Assembly: GCF_014212495.1 (NCBI RefSeq)
Contig: NZ_JACKZC010000001.1
Span: forward strand, 434,001 to 498,000
Direction of reading: 5' to 3'
Source of the DNA: Pontibacter sp. Tf4
GTDB lineage: Bacteria > Bacteroidota > Bacteroidia > Cytophagales > Hymenobacteraceae
Length of the DNA stretch: 64,000 bases
In this document: positions 16,877 to 25,904 of the stretch, piece by piece
Position numbering within the stretch: the first letter of the stretch is position 1
Layout: each line of letters opens with the position of its first letter
The notes under the pieces: generated by a model
Told to the model about the DNA's origin: nothing
What the model saw: only the letters and a program-made list of their open reading frames with translations
Databases searched by the model: none
Program-made: the position numbers and the translations under genes

Positions 16877-17785
16877 ATGACAAGGCACGCATCGCATATA
16901 GGTTATAGTTTGGTGGCAGTTCTGTTGCTAACCTTTGTTGGCTGTGGTGAGCCCAAATGGAACAGCGACTATAACCTGAACCAGGTGATGCAGAAAAATG
17001 CTGGTAAAACGGATTCTTCTGCACTAGCATCCGCCGATACTACCCAGCCTGACCTTAGCAACTCTCTGGTAAAGGATGAAGTAGAGAAAAACGAAAAGAA
17101 GAAGAAAAAGAAGCGCAGCCGATATTTCCTGGGCCAGAAAGTGAAAAAAGGCTTTACCCGCACCGGCCAGGGCGACCGCGAAACGCTGGAGTTATTTAGC
17201 TATTTACCTGAATATAAAGAACCACATGCCTATGCGCAGGAGAAGTATGTGTATGATGTGCGCAAGAAACGAATAGGCAAATTACGTGGCGAAATAGACC
17301 CGGCTAAATATAAGCTGCTGCATGGGCCATACAAGAAGAGCTATGGAGATGTGGTGATAGAAGAAGGATATTTTTACATTGGTACCAAGCACCTGCGCTG
17401 GGAAAAATATAACCGCAATGGGTTATTAACAGACAAATCGCATTACGATAAAGGCTTTTTACGTGACGCGGTTATCACCTATTATGATGGCAACTCTGAG
17501 AAGATAAAAGAGATCATACCGTATGCCTATGGCGAAGTACAGGGTACTTATTATCGCTTTTATGAAAACGGGCAGCTGGAGTGGATGGGCAACTATGACA
17601 AGGGCCGTAAAGTGGGTACCTGGATAAAGCACTACGATTTCAGGAACCGCCGCCACTATGAGTTTCAGTACCCGGAGTCTGCTTACGAACCGGCCGCCGA
17701 ACCTGTGTTAATAAAGGAATACGACCGCCACGGCAAGCTTATTTACGAGAAAGATAAGTTTGATAAGCGCGCGGCACAGCGTTAA
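16877..17785 (+). CDS. MORN-variant (YwqK-like) repeat lipoprotein
   Basis: A 302-residue protein with a lipoprotein signal ending in TFVGC (Cys23). After a Ser/Thr/Asp linker comes a highly basic run, EKKKKKKRSR (about 75-84), from A/G-only codons. The rest carries MORN_2-type repeats such as GTYYRFYENGQLEWMGNYDKG followed by GTWIKHYD, with earlier variants from about residue 150. Proteins with this repeat are often labelled YwqK-like antitoxins, but no toxin gene is adjacent and that role is not supported here. An envelope-associated scaffold is possible. Its stop overlaps the convergent yraN stop by 4 bp. Confidence 0.75.
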   Translation: MTRHASHIGYSLVAVLLLTFVGCGEPKWNSDYNLNQVMQKNAGKTDSSALASADTTQPDLSNSLVKDEVEKNEKKKKKKRSRYFLGQKVKKGFTRTGQGDRETLELFSYLPEYKEPHAYAQEKYVYDVRKKRIGKLRGEIDPAKYKLLHGPYKKSYGDVVIEEGYFYIGTKHLRWEKYNRNGLLTDKSHYDKGFLRDAVITYYDGNSEKIKEIIPYAYGEVQGTYYRFYENGQLEWMGNYDKGRKVGTWIKHYDFRNRRHYEFQYPESAYEPAAEPVLIKEYDRHGKLIYEKDKFDKRAAQR

Positions 17786-18144
17786 TAAAAAGCATCTTCA
17801 AAGTGCTCTATAGTTGGTGGCACGGTCAGGGTTACAGCCATAATATCGAACCGGATATCCTGCTCCCAGCCGGTTGCTAAAATGTAAGCTTCGGCGGCAC
17901 CCAGCAACATTTCTTCTTTGCGGGCACTTACAGCTTCTTCCGGAAAACCGAATTTGTCAGTAGTTCTTGTTTTCACTTCCACAAACACCAGCACATTATC
18001 CTTTTTTGCAATGATGTCGATCTCGGCGCGTTTATGTCTATAGTTCCTTTCCTGTATACTATAGCCCTGTTGCTGCAGGTACTGCTGTGCCAATCTTTCG
18101 CCGTACTGCCCCGTAAGGATGTGCCCATTTATTGGTGATGCCAT
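17782..18144 (-). CDS. YraN family (UPF0102) predicted nuclease
   Basis: A 120-residue protein of the UPF0102 family. It begins with GQYGERLAQQYLQQQGY and has a PD-(D/E)XK-type active-site pattern: Glu in AEIDIIAKK, Asp in the same segment, and VFVEVKTR with the E-x-K. The family is related to Holliday junction resolvases but its substrate is not established. It overlaps the end of the MORN gene tail to tail by 4 bp. The length is typical. Confidence 0.9.
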   Translation of the reverse strand: MASPINGHILTGQYGERLAQQYLQQQGYSIQERNYRHKRAEIDIIAKKDNVLVFVEVKTRTTDKFGFPEEAVSARKEEMLLGAAEAYILATGWEQDIRFDIMAVTLTVPPTIEHFEDAFY

Positions 18145-18265
18145 GTAAAACTTGTAATTTGCGACAGGTATTACTGATACCCAAACCTTTAATATAAGTA
18201 TAAGGTTGCGCGGCCCTGCTTTAAACTATAGCACTGCTGCATGTCTTATCACAAACTATAGCAAC

Positions 18266-19000
18266 GTGTTACAGAATAAGGAAATACAGTTCCAGCGCTT
18301 AGGGCTGATAGATTATAAAGAAGCCTGGGACTACCAGGATAAGCTTTTCACCGGAATTCTTGATCTAAAATCCAGGAACCGTAACCTACCGGAAGATGCG
18401 CAGGTGCAAACGCCCAATTACCTGTTGTTCTGCTCACACCCACATGTTTATACCCTGGGAAAAAGCGGGCACGAAGAAAACCTGTTGATAGATGAACAGG
18501 GCCTGCAGGAAAAAGGAGCTACTTTCTACAAGATCAACCGTGGGGGCGATATTACTTATCACGGTCCCGGCCAGATAGTAGGCTACCCGATACTCGACCT
18601 CGATAACTTTTTCACGGATATTCATAAATACCTGCGTTTTCTGGAAGAAGCTGTTATCCTGACCCTGGAAGAATATGGTATTACTGCAGGCCGCATTCAG
18701 GGCCTTACAGGTGTCTGGCTCGACCATGAAGAGCAGAAAGACCCGCGCAAGATCTGCGCCATGGGCGTAAAGTGTAGCCGCTGGGTAACAATGCATGGTT
18801 TTGCGTTCAATATCAACACAGACCTCGATTATTTTAGTAATATTGTACCTTGTGGTATCAACGACAAGAAGGTGACATCGCTGGCAAAAGAGCTTAACCA
18901 TGAAGTGCCGGAGACTGAAGTGGAAGAAAAACTGCTAAAGCACCTTGCCCATTTGTTTGATGCTGATATTATAACTGCTACGCATGAAGAAAGATATTGA
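18266..19000 (+). CDS. lipB: Octanoyl-ACP:protein N-octanoyltransferase LipB
   Basis: A 244-residue enzyme from the GTG at 18266 (MLQNKEIQFQRLGLIDYKEAW). The open frame extends to a TTG at 18206, but the family start and length fit the GTG. Motifs are NRGGDITYHGPGQIVGYPI, MGVKCSRWVTMHGFAFN (catalytic Lys) and YFSNIVPCGI (catalytic Cys). LipB moves octanoate from ACP to lipoyl domains of 2-oxoacid dehydrogenases and GcvH in the cytoplasm. A small conserved gene overlaps its 3' end by 17 bp, implying coupled translation. Confidence 0.95.
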   Translation: MLQNKEIQFQRLGLIDYKEAWDYQDKLFTGILDLKSRNRNLPEDAQVQTPNYLLFCSHPHVYTLGKSGHEENLLIDEQGLQEKGATFYKINRGGDITYHGPGQIVGYPILDLDNFFTDIHKYLRFLEEAVILTLEEYGITAGRIQGLTGVWLDHEEQKDPRKICAMGVKCSRWVTMHGFAFNINTDLDYFSNIVPCGINDKKVTSLAKELNHEVPETEVEEKLLKHLAHLFDADIITATHEERY

Positions 19001-19388
19001 TTTTGGGACGGTAGAAGGCATTTCGGTGGCAGTGGCAACTACGCCGAACGAATCGGGAACGGATGCCTGGAATGTGTACCTGATCAACAACAGCCTTAAC
19101 CCGATCGAAAATGTGCTGGTATCTTCCAAAGGATACGGCATACTGGATGGTGAAGAAGTAAAGACCTCTGTACTGCGGCACATGTTTGAGCGTATAGAAG
19201 CCAAAAGCTTTGCCCAGATAGAGCCAATCGACCCGGCTATTTTTCATATAAACAACGAATACTGGGTGAGCTATTACATTAACGGACAGATCTACGACAA
19301 GAAGTTTATTTTTGTCCCGGATTCTATTACCCAGGAAAATCTGATAGAGATCAGTATGTTAAACATGCAGGGTGTGCTGCATTCCTGA
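18984..19388 (+). CDS. Conserved hypothetical protein overlapping lipB
   Basis: A 134-residue protein, probably cytoplasmic, with a beta-rich pattern (GISVAVATTP, WNVYLINNSLNPIENVLVSSKGYG, YWVSYYINGQIYDKKFIFVPDS). It is a conserved Bacteroidota hypothetical that is sometimes mislabelled as a phenylalanyl-tRNA synthetase fragment; no synthetase motif is visible. The ATG at 18984 lies inside the end of lipB (17-bp overlap), a strong sign of translational coupling. The function is unknown. Confidence 0.8.
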   Translation: MKKDIDFGTVEGISVAVATTPNESGTDAWNVYLINNSLNPIENVLVSSKGYGILDGEEVKTSVLRHMFERIEAKSFAQIEPIDPAIFHINNEYWVSYYINGQIYDKKFIFVPDSITQENLIEISMLNMQGVLHS

Positions 19389-19499
19389 CCCGGTCCGGGT
19401 CCGGCAATAATTTTTATAGTTTAATAGTTACAGGTAACAAACCCGGCAGGCTGTACAGTCGTGGCGGAAGAGGATTGCAACATGCCGTAGAGCAGCTAT

Positions 19500-20549
19500 A
19501 TGGAGCAAAAAGTCATACATCTGGTACTGTCCTTCGCCTGGTCGTTCCTGATCGCCATTTTTGCGGTGCCTTCAATTATCCGGGTGGCGCACCTTAAGAA
19601 TATTCTCGATCAGCCCAACTTCCGGACAGTGCATGAAGAGCTTACTCCCCGCCTGGGCGGGCTGGCTATGTTTGCCGGCTTCATGTCTGCGCTCACTATT
19701 TTTGCGGACCTGGGTAATGGCGTACAGCAACTTCTGGCCGGCTGCGTTATCCTTTTCTTTATTGGCCTGAAGGATGACCTGATTGCTATTTCCGCATTGA
19801 AGAAGTTTGCTGTACAGTTATTGGCTACTGGTATCGTCATGTTTATTGCTGATATCCGCATCACCAGTTTTCAAGGGATCTTCGGTATAGGCGAGTTAGA
19901 TATAGGAACGAGCTACGTTTTTACTTTTTTAGTCATTATCGGCATTACCAACTCCATTAACCTGATTGACGGGCTGGATGGGCTGGCCGGTACGTTGGTG
20001 ATAATAGCCAGTACTACATTTGGGGTGTTTTTCCAGCTATATGGCGGCTCTAACTATGCCAACTATGCTGCTGTAGCATTTTGCTTGGTAGGTGGAGCTC
20101 TCGGGTTTCTGCGCTACAATTTCCATAAGGCAACCATCTTTATGGGCGATACCGGTTCGCTGCTTTGTGGATTTATCATCTCGGTATTGGCTATTCAGTT
20201 TGTTGAAATGCGGGAGGTTGCAGCTGCGCCTGCGGTGGCCATCGGAATACTTTTTGTGCCGCTCTTCGATACGATCCGTGTTTTCGCTATCCGGATTTTT
20301 AGTGGCAGATCTCCCTTTATACCGGATAAGAACCACGTCCATCACCGCCTGCTTTCTATGGGGCTGAGTCAGATTAATACTGTGCTTGTGTTGGCGGCAG
20401 TAAATATTGCTGTTATTCTCTTTGTAGTAAGCTTTAGTAGCTGGGGCAATCTTTATCTGCTTTCCATACTGGTGCTATTCTCAGTAATCTTCAGTATTTT
20501 TCTCGGCGTATTTAAATACAGGTCGGCGCAGCGTGTTTCTAAAGTATAA
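19500..20549 (+). CDS. MraY/WecA-like undecaprenyl-phosphate sugar-1-phosphate transferase
   Basis: A 349-residue integral membrane enzyme with about 10-11 helices. Conserved loops are PRLGGLAMF, GLKDDLIAISALKK (Asp pair), NLIDGLDGLAGT, FMGDTGSLLCGF and KNHVHHRLL (the HxHH motif of the WecA branch). It should transfer a UDP-linked HexNAc-1-phosphate, typically GlcNAc, to undecaprenyl phosphate, starting O-antigen, capsule or exopolysaccharide units. It lies 111 bp after the lipB pair and overlaps the DUF4271 gene by 17 bp. The HVHH motif argues against true MraY. Confidence 0.9.
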   Translation: MEQKVIHLVLSFAWSFLIAIFAVPSIIRVAHLKNILDQPNFRTVHEELTPRLGGLAMFAGFMSALTIFADLGNGVQQLLAGCVILFFIGLKDDLIAISALKKFAVQLLATGIVMFIADIRITSFQGIFGIGELDIGTSYVFTFLVIIGITNSINLIDGLDGLAGTLVIIASTTFGVFFQLYGGSNYANYAAVAFCLVGGALGFLRYNFHKATIFMGDTGSLLCGFIISVLAIQFVEMREVAAAPAVAIGILFVPLFDTIRVFAIRIFSGRSPFIPDKNHVHHRLLSMGLSQINTVLVLAAVNIAVILFVVSFSSWGNLYLLSILVLFSVIFSIFLGVFKYRSAQRVSKV

Positions 20550-21705
20550 ATCTTGCCTTTGGTTCTGGAGCTTTATGCTTGCCTTGCTTCTGGCTTCACA
20601 GCCTGTAGCTGCGCAAGTGCTACCTCTTGATCAGGAAAATACCATTACAGCAGACTGGCTGGTTTATAAAGGCAATACAAATCAGTTGGTGCCTTACGTT
20701 GCAGGATCAAATGTAGAGAGCCATGCAGTACATCAGTGGCTGCGCATATCATCCGAAAATCCCTTTCCGGTTTCACTTTCAGTGCAGGAAGGCGTATGTC
20801 TTTTTCTGAATAACCAACTGCTTTTTGTGGCAGACTCGACGGCGGCATATACCCTGGATTTGTCGGAATATGCGGTAGGCTTAAAACCTATAGATGGTAA
20901 ATACCTGCTAACTGTTTGGCACCCGGAGCAGCGGCCGGCAATCTCCGGAATCCGGAACACAGAAACGGTACCAACTGTTGTGGCCCGGGAGCAGGACCAG
21001 GTTGCTTATAAGGTCAGAGTCCGCGAAACTATAAACCTGAGTCCATTCATCTTATTTATGCTGTTGATAGGCTTGCTGTACGGCGCGCTTAAAAATAACT
21101 ACCCTTCTGATTTCAGCAGCCTTTATAATATCAACTCCTTTTTGCGGGTTAGCTCGCTGGAAGAAGGCTTTCTGTCAAAGCCGATCAGCTCATGGTCCAG
21201 TATCCTGTTCGTGCTTGTTTTTTCGCTGTCCTTATCGCTGCTTATAGCGGCTATACATACCGAGATGCACAATGTCCGGCTGTTTAACCAGATATTTCCG
21301 GTCTCGGCAGCTGATATAAGCACAAAGGTTTTGTTCTATACCGTGCTCATATTTCTGTTTATCCTGCTAAAATACCTTTTCCTGAAAATGATGGCCTTTA
21401 TTTTTGGTCTGGAGCAGATTGTGCAGTTGCAGTATCGTGAGTTTGTAAGAACTATACTTTTCCTTGGTATTTTTATGCCATTTATTGTGCTTGTTTACCT
21501 GGCTTTTAATGCCAGTATGCCCGATCTGATCCTGTTTTTTTCGAATGTGGCAGTGGCCCTCGTGTTAATAATCACGGTAATACGCGTTTTTGCTACAGTA
21601 AATACCAAGGCTCCTGTACAAAATCTGCATTTATTTTCATACCTTTGCGCCACAGAAGTTATTCCGCTGGCAATAATTCTGAAATTGATTGTGTTTAACT
21701 TCTAA
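20533..21705 (+). CDS. DUF4271 membrane protein
   Basis: A 390-residue protein. The GTG at 20533 gives a good signal peptide (about 28 residues, ending VAAQ). Residues 30-160 form a beta-rich extracytoplasmic domain with a sequence like a carbohydrate-binding or receiver-like jelly roll (WLRISSENPFPVSL). Six to seven membrane helices follow from about 175, with the DUF4271 pattern (FLRVSSLEEGFLSKPISSWSSI, LKYLFLKMMAFIFGLE, QLQYREFVRTILFLGIFMPF). It overlaps the upstream transferase gene and is followed by hemD, an arrangement seen ahead of T9SS genes in related bacteria. The function is unknown. Confidence 0.8.
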   Translation: MFLKYKSCLWFWSFMLALLLASQPVAAQVLPLDQENTITADWLVYKGNTNQLVPYVAGSNVESHAVHQWLRISSENPFPVSLSVQEGVCLFLNNQLLFVADSTAAYTLDLSEYAVGLKPIDGKYLLTVWHPEQRPAISGIRNTETVPTVVAREQDQVAYKVRVRETINLSPFILFMLLIGLLYGALKNNYPSDFSSLYNINSFLRVSSLEEGFLSKPISSWSSILFVLVFSLSLSLLIAAIHTEMHNVRLFNQIFPVSAADISTKVLFYTVLIFLFILLKYLFLKMMAFIFGLEQIVQLQYREFVRTILFLGIFMPFIVLVYLAFNASMPDLILFFSNVAVALVLIITVIRVFATVNTKAPVQNLHLFSYLCATEVIPLAIILKLIVFNF

Positions 21706-21763
21706 AAACACAATTCAGTATAGTTGCAGCGGTATCAGAGGTGTTATATTAAGAACCGCATAT

Positions 21764-22558
21764 ATGGTTGAGAGCAAAGCAAAAGGAAGTGCTAATCCTG
21801 AAAGACACAAAGTACCAATTAAAAGTATACTGGTAACACAGCCGCAGCCTACCACTGATAACTCACCTTATGTTACAATAGCAGAAAAGTATGGCATTAA
21901 AGTAGACTTCAGGGCTTTTATTGAAGTAGAGCCTGTGCCTTACAAGGAGTTCAGAAAAGATAAGGTAGATATACTTTCGCATACGGCTATTATTTTTACA
22001 AGCCGTAACGCGGTTGACCATTTTTTCAGAATCTGCCAGGAAAGCAAAATAGAGATGCCTGCGGATATGAAGTACTTCTGTATTTCGGACCAGACAGCTT
22101 ATTACCTGCAGAAATACATTGTATTGCGTAAACGCAAATTGTTTGTTGGTGAGAAAACGGCAAAGGATCTGTTCGAGGTGATCAAGAAGCACAAGAACGA
22201 GAAGTTCCTGTTCCCATGCTCTAATATCCGGAAGGATGATATTCCGGCTTTTATGGCTGCCAACAAAATAAATTTTACTGAAGCTATTATCTATAAAACA
22301 GTAGCGGCAGACCTGTCGGATCTGGATGATGTAACGTATGACTGCCTGGCTTTCTTCAGCCCGTCGGGTATTACATCATTGTTTACCAACTTCCCGGATT
22401 TTAAGCAGAATAACACGCGTATTGCCGCATTCGGGCCAACCACAGCCAAAGCCGTGCGCGATGCCGGTCTGGAGCTGGACATTGAGGCGCCGATGCCAAA
22501 TGCCCCTTCCATGACGGGTGCTATTGAGGTTTACATACAGAATCAGAAGCAGAAGTAG
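21764..22558 (+). CDS. hemD: Uroporphyrinogen-III synthase (HemD)
   Basis: A 264-residue protein from the ATG at 21764 (MVESKAKGS). The earlier frame start at 21689 overlaps the DUF4271 gene and adds non-conserved residues. The HemD pattern is low in identity but visible: SILVTQPQPTTDNSPYVTIAEKYG, IIFTSRNAVDHFFRI, PADMKYFCISDQTAYYLQ, FLFPCSNIRKDDIPAFM, TYDCLAFFSPSGITSLF and RIAAFGPTTAKAVRDAG. It closes hydroxymethylbilane to uroporphyrinogen III in heme synthesis, in the cytoplasm. It is often next to DUF4271 in Bacteroidota. Confidence 0.88.
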   Translation: MVESKAKGSANPERHKVPIKSILVTQPQPTTDNSPYVTIAEKYGIKVDFRAFIEVEPVPYKEFRKDKVDILSHTAIIFTSRNAVDHFFRICQESKIEMPADMKYFCISDQTAYYLQKYIVLRKRKLFVGEKTAKDLFEVIKKHKNEKFLFPCSNIRKDDIPAFMAANKINFTEAIIYKTVAADLSDLDDVTYDCLAFFSPSGITSLFTNFPDFKQNNTRIAAFGPTTAKAVRDAGLELDIEAPMPNAPSMTGAIEVYIQNQKQK

Positions 22559-22732
22559 GCAAAAAAGCCTTTTGGCTGCAACTTTTCTTTCTGAAATACA
22601 TAATACTAAACGCAAAGATGAGATAGCGTCATGCTGCCTTGTATTTGCGTTTTAGTGTTTAAGTAGTATATTTAAAACGCTATTCTTGCCAAACTACCTT
22701 ATACCTTAATCCCAGCATTGTTGCGGTAGCCT

Positions 22733-23707
22733 ATGAAAAAGCTTTTACCTCTGTATTTACTGTTGGTGCTTATTGGCAACCAAACGGTACTGGCTCAGCA
22801 ACAGCCACAGTTTACCCATTATAGTTTTGCAGGCATGCAGCTTAGCCCTGCCTATGCAGGTATCACAAACAGGCCAGAGGTAATGTCGATTTTCCGGTAC
22901 CAGTGGCTGGGTTACAATGCTACGTTCGATGATGGCGGGGCGCCACAGACACTTTTGCTGACAGCGCATACGCCGGTGCGTTTGCTGCGTGGCGGGGTAG
23001 GAATAACGCTTTTACGGGATAAGATAGCCAACACAACCCAGACAGGCGCAGCCCTTTCCTATTCATTGCACATACCTATCGGCGAAGCAAAATTAGGGTT
23101 AGGCATACAGGGAAATGTGAACAATATCAAGAAAGGCAACTATAGAGCCAACGACGACAATGACCCAAGCGTGCCTTACAACAGTTCGGATACAAAATAT
23201 GACCTGGGAGCCGGTGTATGGTACGAATCAAGCACTTTTTATGCCGGTGGTGGTGTAACCAATCTGCTCAAGTCAGAGTATGAGTTTGCGAACCTGGAGG
23301 ACGGGATAGTAGATGAAGGTAAGGGAAGCCTGCTGAGTGAAAACCATATTTACGTAACAGCCGGTTACCATTTGCCACTCACAAGCGAATTTGTACTTTC
23401 CCCGATGGCCCTGCTGAAGCACGATACCGAGACTTTCTCGTTTGAGGGAGGAGCCAAGGTAACGCTCAGCGAAAAATATTGGGCCGGAGTGAACTACCGT
23501 CATAAAGAAGCTGTTGGAGCGCTAATCGGGTTGGGTTTATTTGCAGATAATTCATTAAGAGTAGGATACGCATTTGACTTTACTGTTTTTGACAGAGTTG
23601 CCAAGGCCCCGACATCGCATGAAGTGATGTTATCTTACAGGCTGCCCGAGCCTGTGGTGCGGTTCCGGCCGCCAGTGCGGACGCCAAGGTATAACTTTAC
23701 AAAATAA
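22733..23707 (+). CDS. Type IX secretion system PorP/SprF family outer-membrane protein
   Basis: A 324-residue protein with a signal peptide (LPLYLLLVLIGNQTVLAQ) and the typical opening QQPQFTHYSFAGMQLSPAYAGI. It has repeated Gly/aromatic beta strands (GVGITLLRDKIANTTQ, FYAGGGVTNLLKSEY, KYWAGVNYRHKEAVGALIG) and a basic C-terminal tail. Members form outer-membrane beta-barrels that help type IX secretion and, in many Bacteroidota, attach secreted adhesins to the surface. It precedes gldK by 233 bp, in the usual porP-gldKLMN order, but gldK also has its own promoter. Confidence 0.92.
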   Translation: MKKLLPLYLLLVLIGNQTVLAQQQPQFTHYSFAGMQLSPAYAGITNRPEVMSIFRYQWLGYNATFDDGGAPQTLLLTAHTPVRLLRGGVGITLLRDKIANTTQTGAALSYSLHIPIGEAKLGLGIQGNVNNIKKGNYRANDDNDPSVPYNSSDTKYDLGAGVWYESSTFYAGGGVTNLLKSEYEFANLEDGIVDEGKGSLLSENHIYVTAGYHLPLTSEFVLSPMALLKHDTETFSFEGGAKVTLSEKYWAGVNYRHKEAVGALIGLGLFADNSLRVGYAFDFTVFDRVAKAPTSHEVMLSYRLPEPVVRFRPPVRTPRYNFTK

Positions 23708-23844
23708 AGTATGAATACATGATTAAGCCTATATAAAGGCAAAACGCAATTCTTAAAAAAATACAGAAAAAATAGTGGTTTATCTGTAAAATAATCATTC
23801 GTAAACAGCGTTCAAAAATAATAAATGCGTGTAGCAGATAAATG

Positions 23845-23877
23845 TTTGTTTATTTGGTACTAAACCATATATATTTG
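23845..23877 (+). promoter_or_regulatory. Promoter for the gldKLMN operon
   Basis: A -33 TTTG (23845-23848) and a -7 TATATTTG (23870-23877) are separated by 21 nt, a good match to the Bacteroidota sigma consensus TTTG-N19-21-TAnnTTTG. The -7 box lies 63 bp upstream of the gldK ATG. Confidence 0.6.
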
Positions 23878-23940
23878 CTACACCAGTGAAAATGTGCCAA
23901 CAATACATTGCAGAAAATTTTACCTTTTTTAAGAGTCATC

Positions 23941-24969
23941 ATGAACAAACTATTTAAGCTGTCTTCCTTCGCTTTGGCGGTGATGCTGCTTGCGGGTTGC
24001 GGGTTGAGAAACAGACCACAGGGAGACCTGATAGGTACACAGGATCGTCCGGACTACAATGCGCAAGAAATACCTTACGGTATGGTGGCATGCCCGGGCG
24101 GTACGTTCCACATGGGACAGGCAGATGAAGATATAGCCGCAACAATGGCTAACCTTAACAAGCAGGTAACCATTGGTGCCTTCTACATGGATGAGACAGA
24201 GATCACAAATAATGAATACCGCCAGTTTATGGATGTGATCATGCAGGACTCTCTTGAAATTGTAGGCGAGGCCTGGGTAATGGAAAATCTTTATCCGGAT
24301 ACTACTGTATGGGTAAAAGACTTTACATACCACATGGGCGACCCGTTAATGGAATACTACTACTCTCACCCCGCTTTTGATGACTATCCGGTAGTAGGTG
24401 TAAACTGGCACGCTGCGAAATATTTCTCTGACTGGCGTTCTAAAATGAAGAACCAGGCCAATGCTGACAACGGCATGGCGCCAATGCCAAGCTTCAGGCT
24501 GCCTTCTGAAGCAGAATGGGAATATGCAGCACGTGGTGGCCGTGATGTAACTGTTTACCCTTGGGGTGGCCCGTACCTGCGCAATGCGAAAGGCTGCTTA
24601 CTGGCTAACTTTAAACCAGGCCGCGGCGACTACTATAGCGATGGTTTCTCTTACGCTGCGCCGGTTGCACAATACTTCCCGAACGACTTTGGCCTGTACG
24701 ACATGGCTGGTAACGTAGCAGAGTGGTGCGAAGATGACTATGCAGAAGCGTATGTGCCAATTACATGGGACCTGAACCCGGTTTACAAGGCACCTCTTGA
24801 TGCGCCAGAGCCTCGCAAAGTAGTGCGTGGTGGCTCTTGGAAGGATATTGCTTACTTCCTGGAAACAGGTACGCGTAACTTCGAATACCAGGACTCAGCA
24901 AGATCTTACATCGGCTTCCGTAACGCAATGGTTTACATCGGCCGATCTTCTGGCAGAGAGTTCAGATAA
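23941..24969 (+). CDS. gldK: Type IX secretion/gliding lipoprotein GldK
   Basis: A 342-residue lipoprotein from the ATG at 23941; a TTG at 23908 would extend it before the signal. The lipobox is LLAGC (Cys19). The rest is a formylglycine-generating-enzyme-like (FGE-sulfatase) domain with MVACPGGTFHMG, RLPSEAEWEYAARGG, LYDMAGNVAEWCED and VVRGGSWKD. GldK lacks enzymatic function; with GldN it forms the periplasmic ring at the outer membrane. It is first in the gldKLMN operon and has its own promoter. The length is typical of Cytophagales GldK. Confidence 0.95.
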   Translation: MNKLFKLSSFALAVMLLAGCGLRNRPQGDLIGTQDRPDYNAQEIPYGMVACPGGTFHMGQADEDIAATMANLNKQVTIGAFYMDETEITNNEYRQFMDVIMQDSLEIVGEAWVMENLYPDTTVWVKDFTYHMGDPLMEYYYSHPAFDDYPVVGVNWHAAKYFSDWRSKMKNQANADNGMAPMPSFRLPSEAEWEYAARGGRDVTVYPWGGPYLRNAKGCLLANFKPGRGDYYSDGFSYAAPVAQYFPNDFGLYDMAGNVAEWCEDDYAEAYVPITWDLNPVYKAPLDAPEPRKVVRGGSWKDIAYFLETGTRNFEYQDSARSYIGFRNAMVYIGRSSGREFR

Positions 24970-25048
24970 AAGAAACATCCCTCAATTATCATAACACAAA
25001 CACACAAAACCCAATCACAATCGTTCACACTTTAATTTAGAAAACAAC

Positions 25049-25852
25049 ATGAGTAACAAGAAAGAACGCAGCTTTGTATACGACGTGCTGATGCCGAAAG
25101 TATACGGTATAGGTGCCGCAGTCGTAATCATTGGTGCCCTTTTCAAGATCCAGCACTGGCCAGGTGCTGACGTGATGCTGATCGCGGGTCTTGGAACCGA
25201 GGCCGTGATCTTCTTCCTTAGTGCATTCCAGCCACAGCCACACGATCCGGACTGGGCAAGAGTTTACCCACAGTTAGCAGACGACTATGCTGGCGAAGGT
25301 ATTGTGCCAGCAACAACAACTGCTGCAGGTGGTAACGGACTTACCCGCAAACTGGATGATATGCTGCTTGATGCAAACATCACCCCAGAAACTATCAACT
25401 CATTAGGTTTAGGCCTGAACAGACTGAGCGAAACAACTGCACAACTGGCAGATGTAAGCCATGCCGCTTCAGCTACTTCTGAGTATACTTTAAGAATACA
25501 GGAAGCTACAGGTTCATTAGACAGAATGAACGTAGCCTACGCAACTACAGCAGATGCACTGGCCCAGATGGCTGGCTCTACAGTAGATGCACAAGCTTAT
25601 CACCAGCAGATCCAAAGCATGACCAAGAACCTGGGAGCACTGAATGCAGTGTATGAAATGGAACTTCAGGACTCAAACAACCACCTGAAAGCCATGAACA
25701 AATTCTATGGTAACCTGAGCATGGCGATGGAAAATTTAACTGATGCCAGCAAAGATACAGAACAGTTTAAGCAGGAAGTTTCTAAGCTTACGCAGAACCT
25801 ACACTCACTTAACACAGTGTACGGTAACATGCTGACGGCTATGAAAGGTTAA
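25049..25852 (+). CDS. gldL: Type IX secretion motor protein GldL
   Basis: A 267-residue inner-membrane protein with two helices at about 18-34 and 42-58, around the conserved FKIQHWPGAD loop. Glu51 in GLGTEAVIFF matches the membrane-buried Glu49 of Flavobacterium johnsoniae GldL, needed for proton-driven motion. The remainder is a cytoplasmic helical domain, probably coiled-coil (LNRLSETTAQLADVSHAA, MNKFYGNLSMAMENLTDA). GldL pentamers surround GldM dimers to form the rotary motor of the T9SS and gliding. It lies 79 bp after gldK. Confidence 0.96.
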   Translation: MSNKKERSFVYDVLMPKVYGIGAAVVIIGALFKIQHWPGADVMLIAGLGTEAVIFFLSAFQPQPHDPDWARVYPQLADDYAGEGIVPATTTAAGGNGLTRKLDDMLLDANITPETINSLGLGLNRLSETTAQLADVSHAASATSEYTLRIQEATGSLDRMNVAYATTADALAQMAGSTVDAQAYHQQIQSMTKNLGALNAVYEMELQDSNNHLKAMNKFYGNLSMAMENLTDASKDTEQFKQEVSKLTQNLHSLNTVYGNMLTAMKG

Positions 25853-25904
25853 TCCGGCCTATAGTTCTAAATCAAAAGAAAACAACAGTTAAATAAAGTA
25901 TAAA

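Noticed and set aside
16877..17785. YwqK-type antitoxin of a toxin-antitoxin pair
   Set aside because: The MORN_2 repeat gives this label by homology only; no toxin gene is adjacent and the protein is an exported lipoprotein.
18984..19388. Phenylalanyl-tRNA synthetase subunit
   Set aside because: Homologs are sometimes labelled so, but no class II synthetase motif is present and the protein is only 134 residues.
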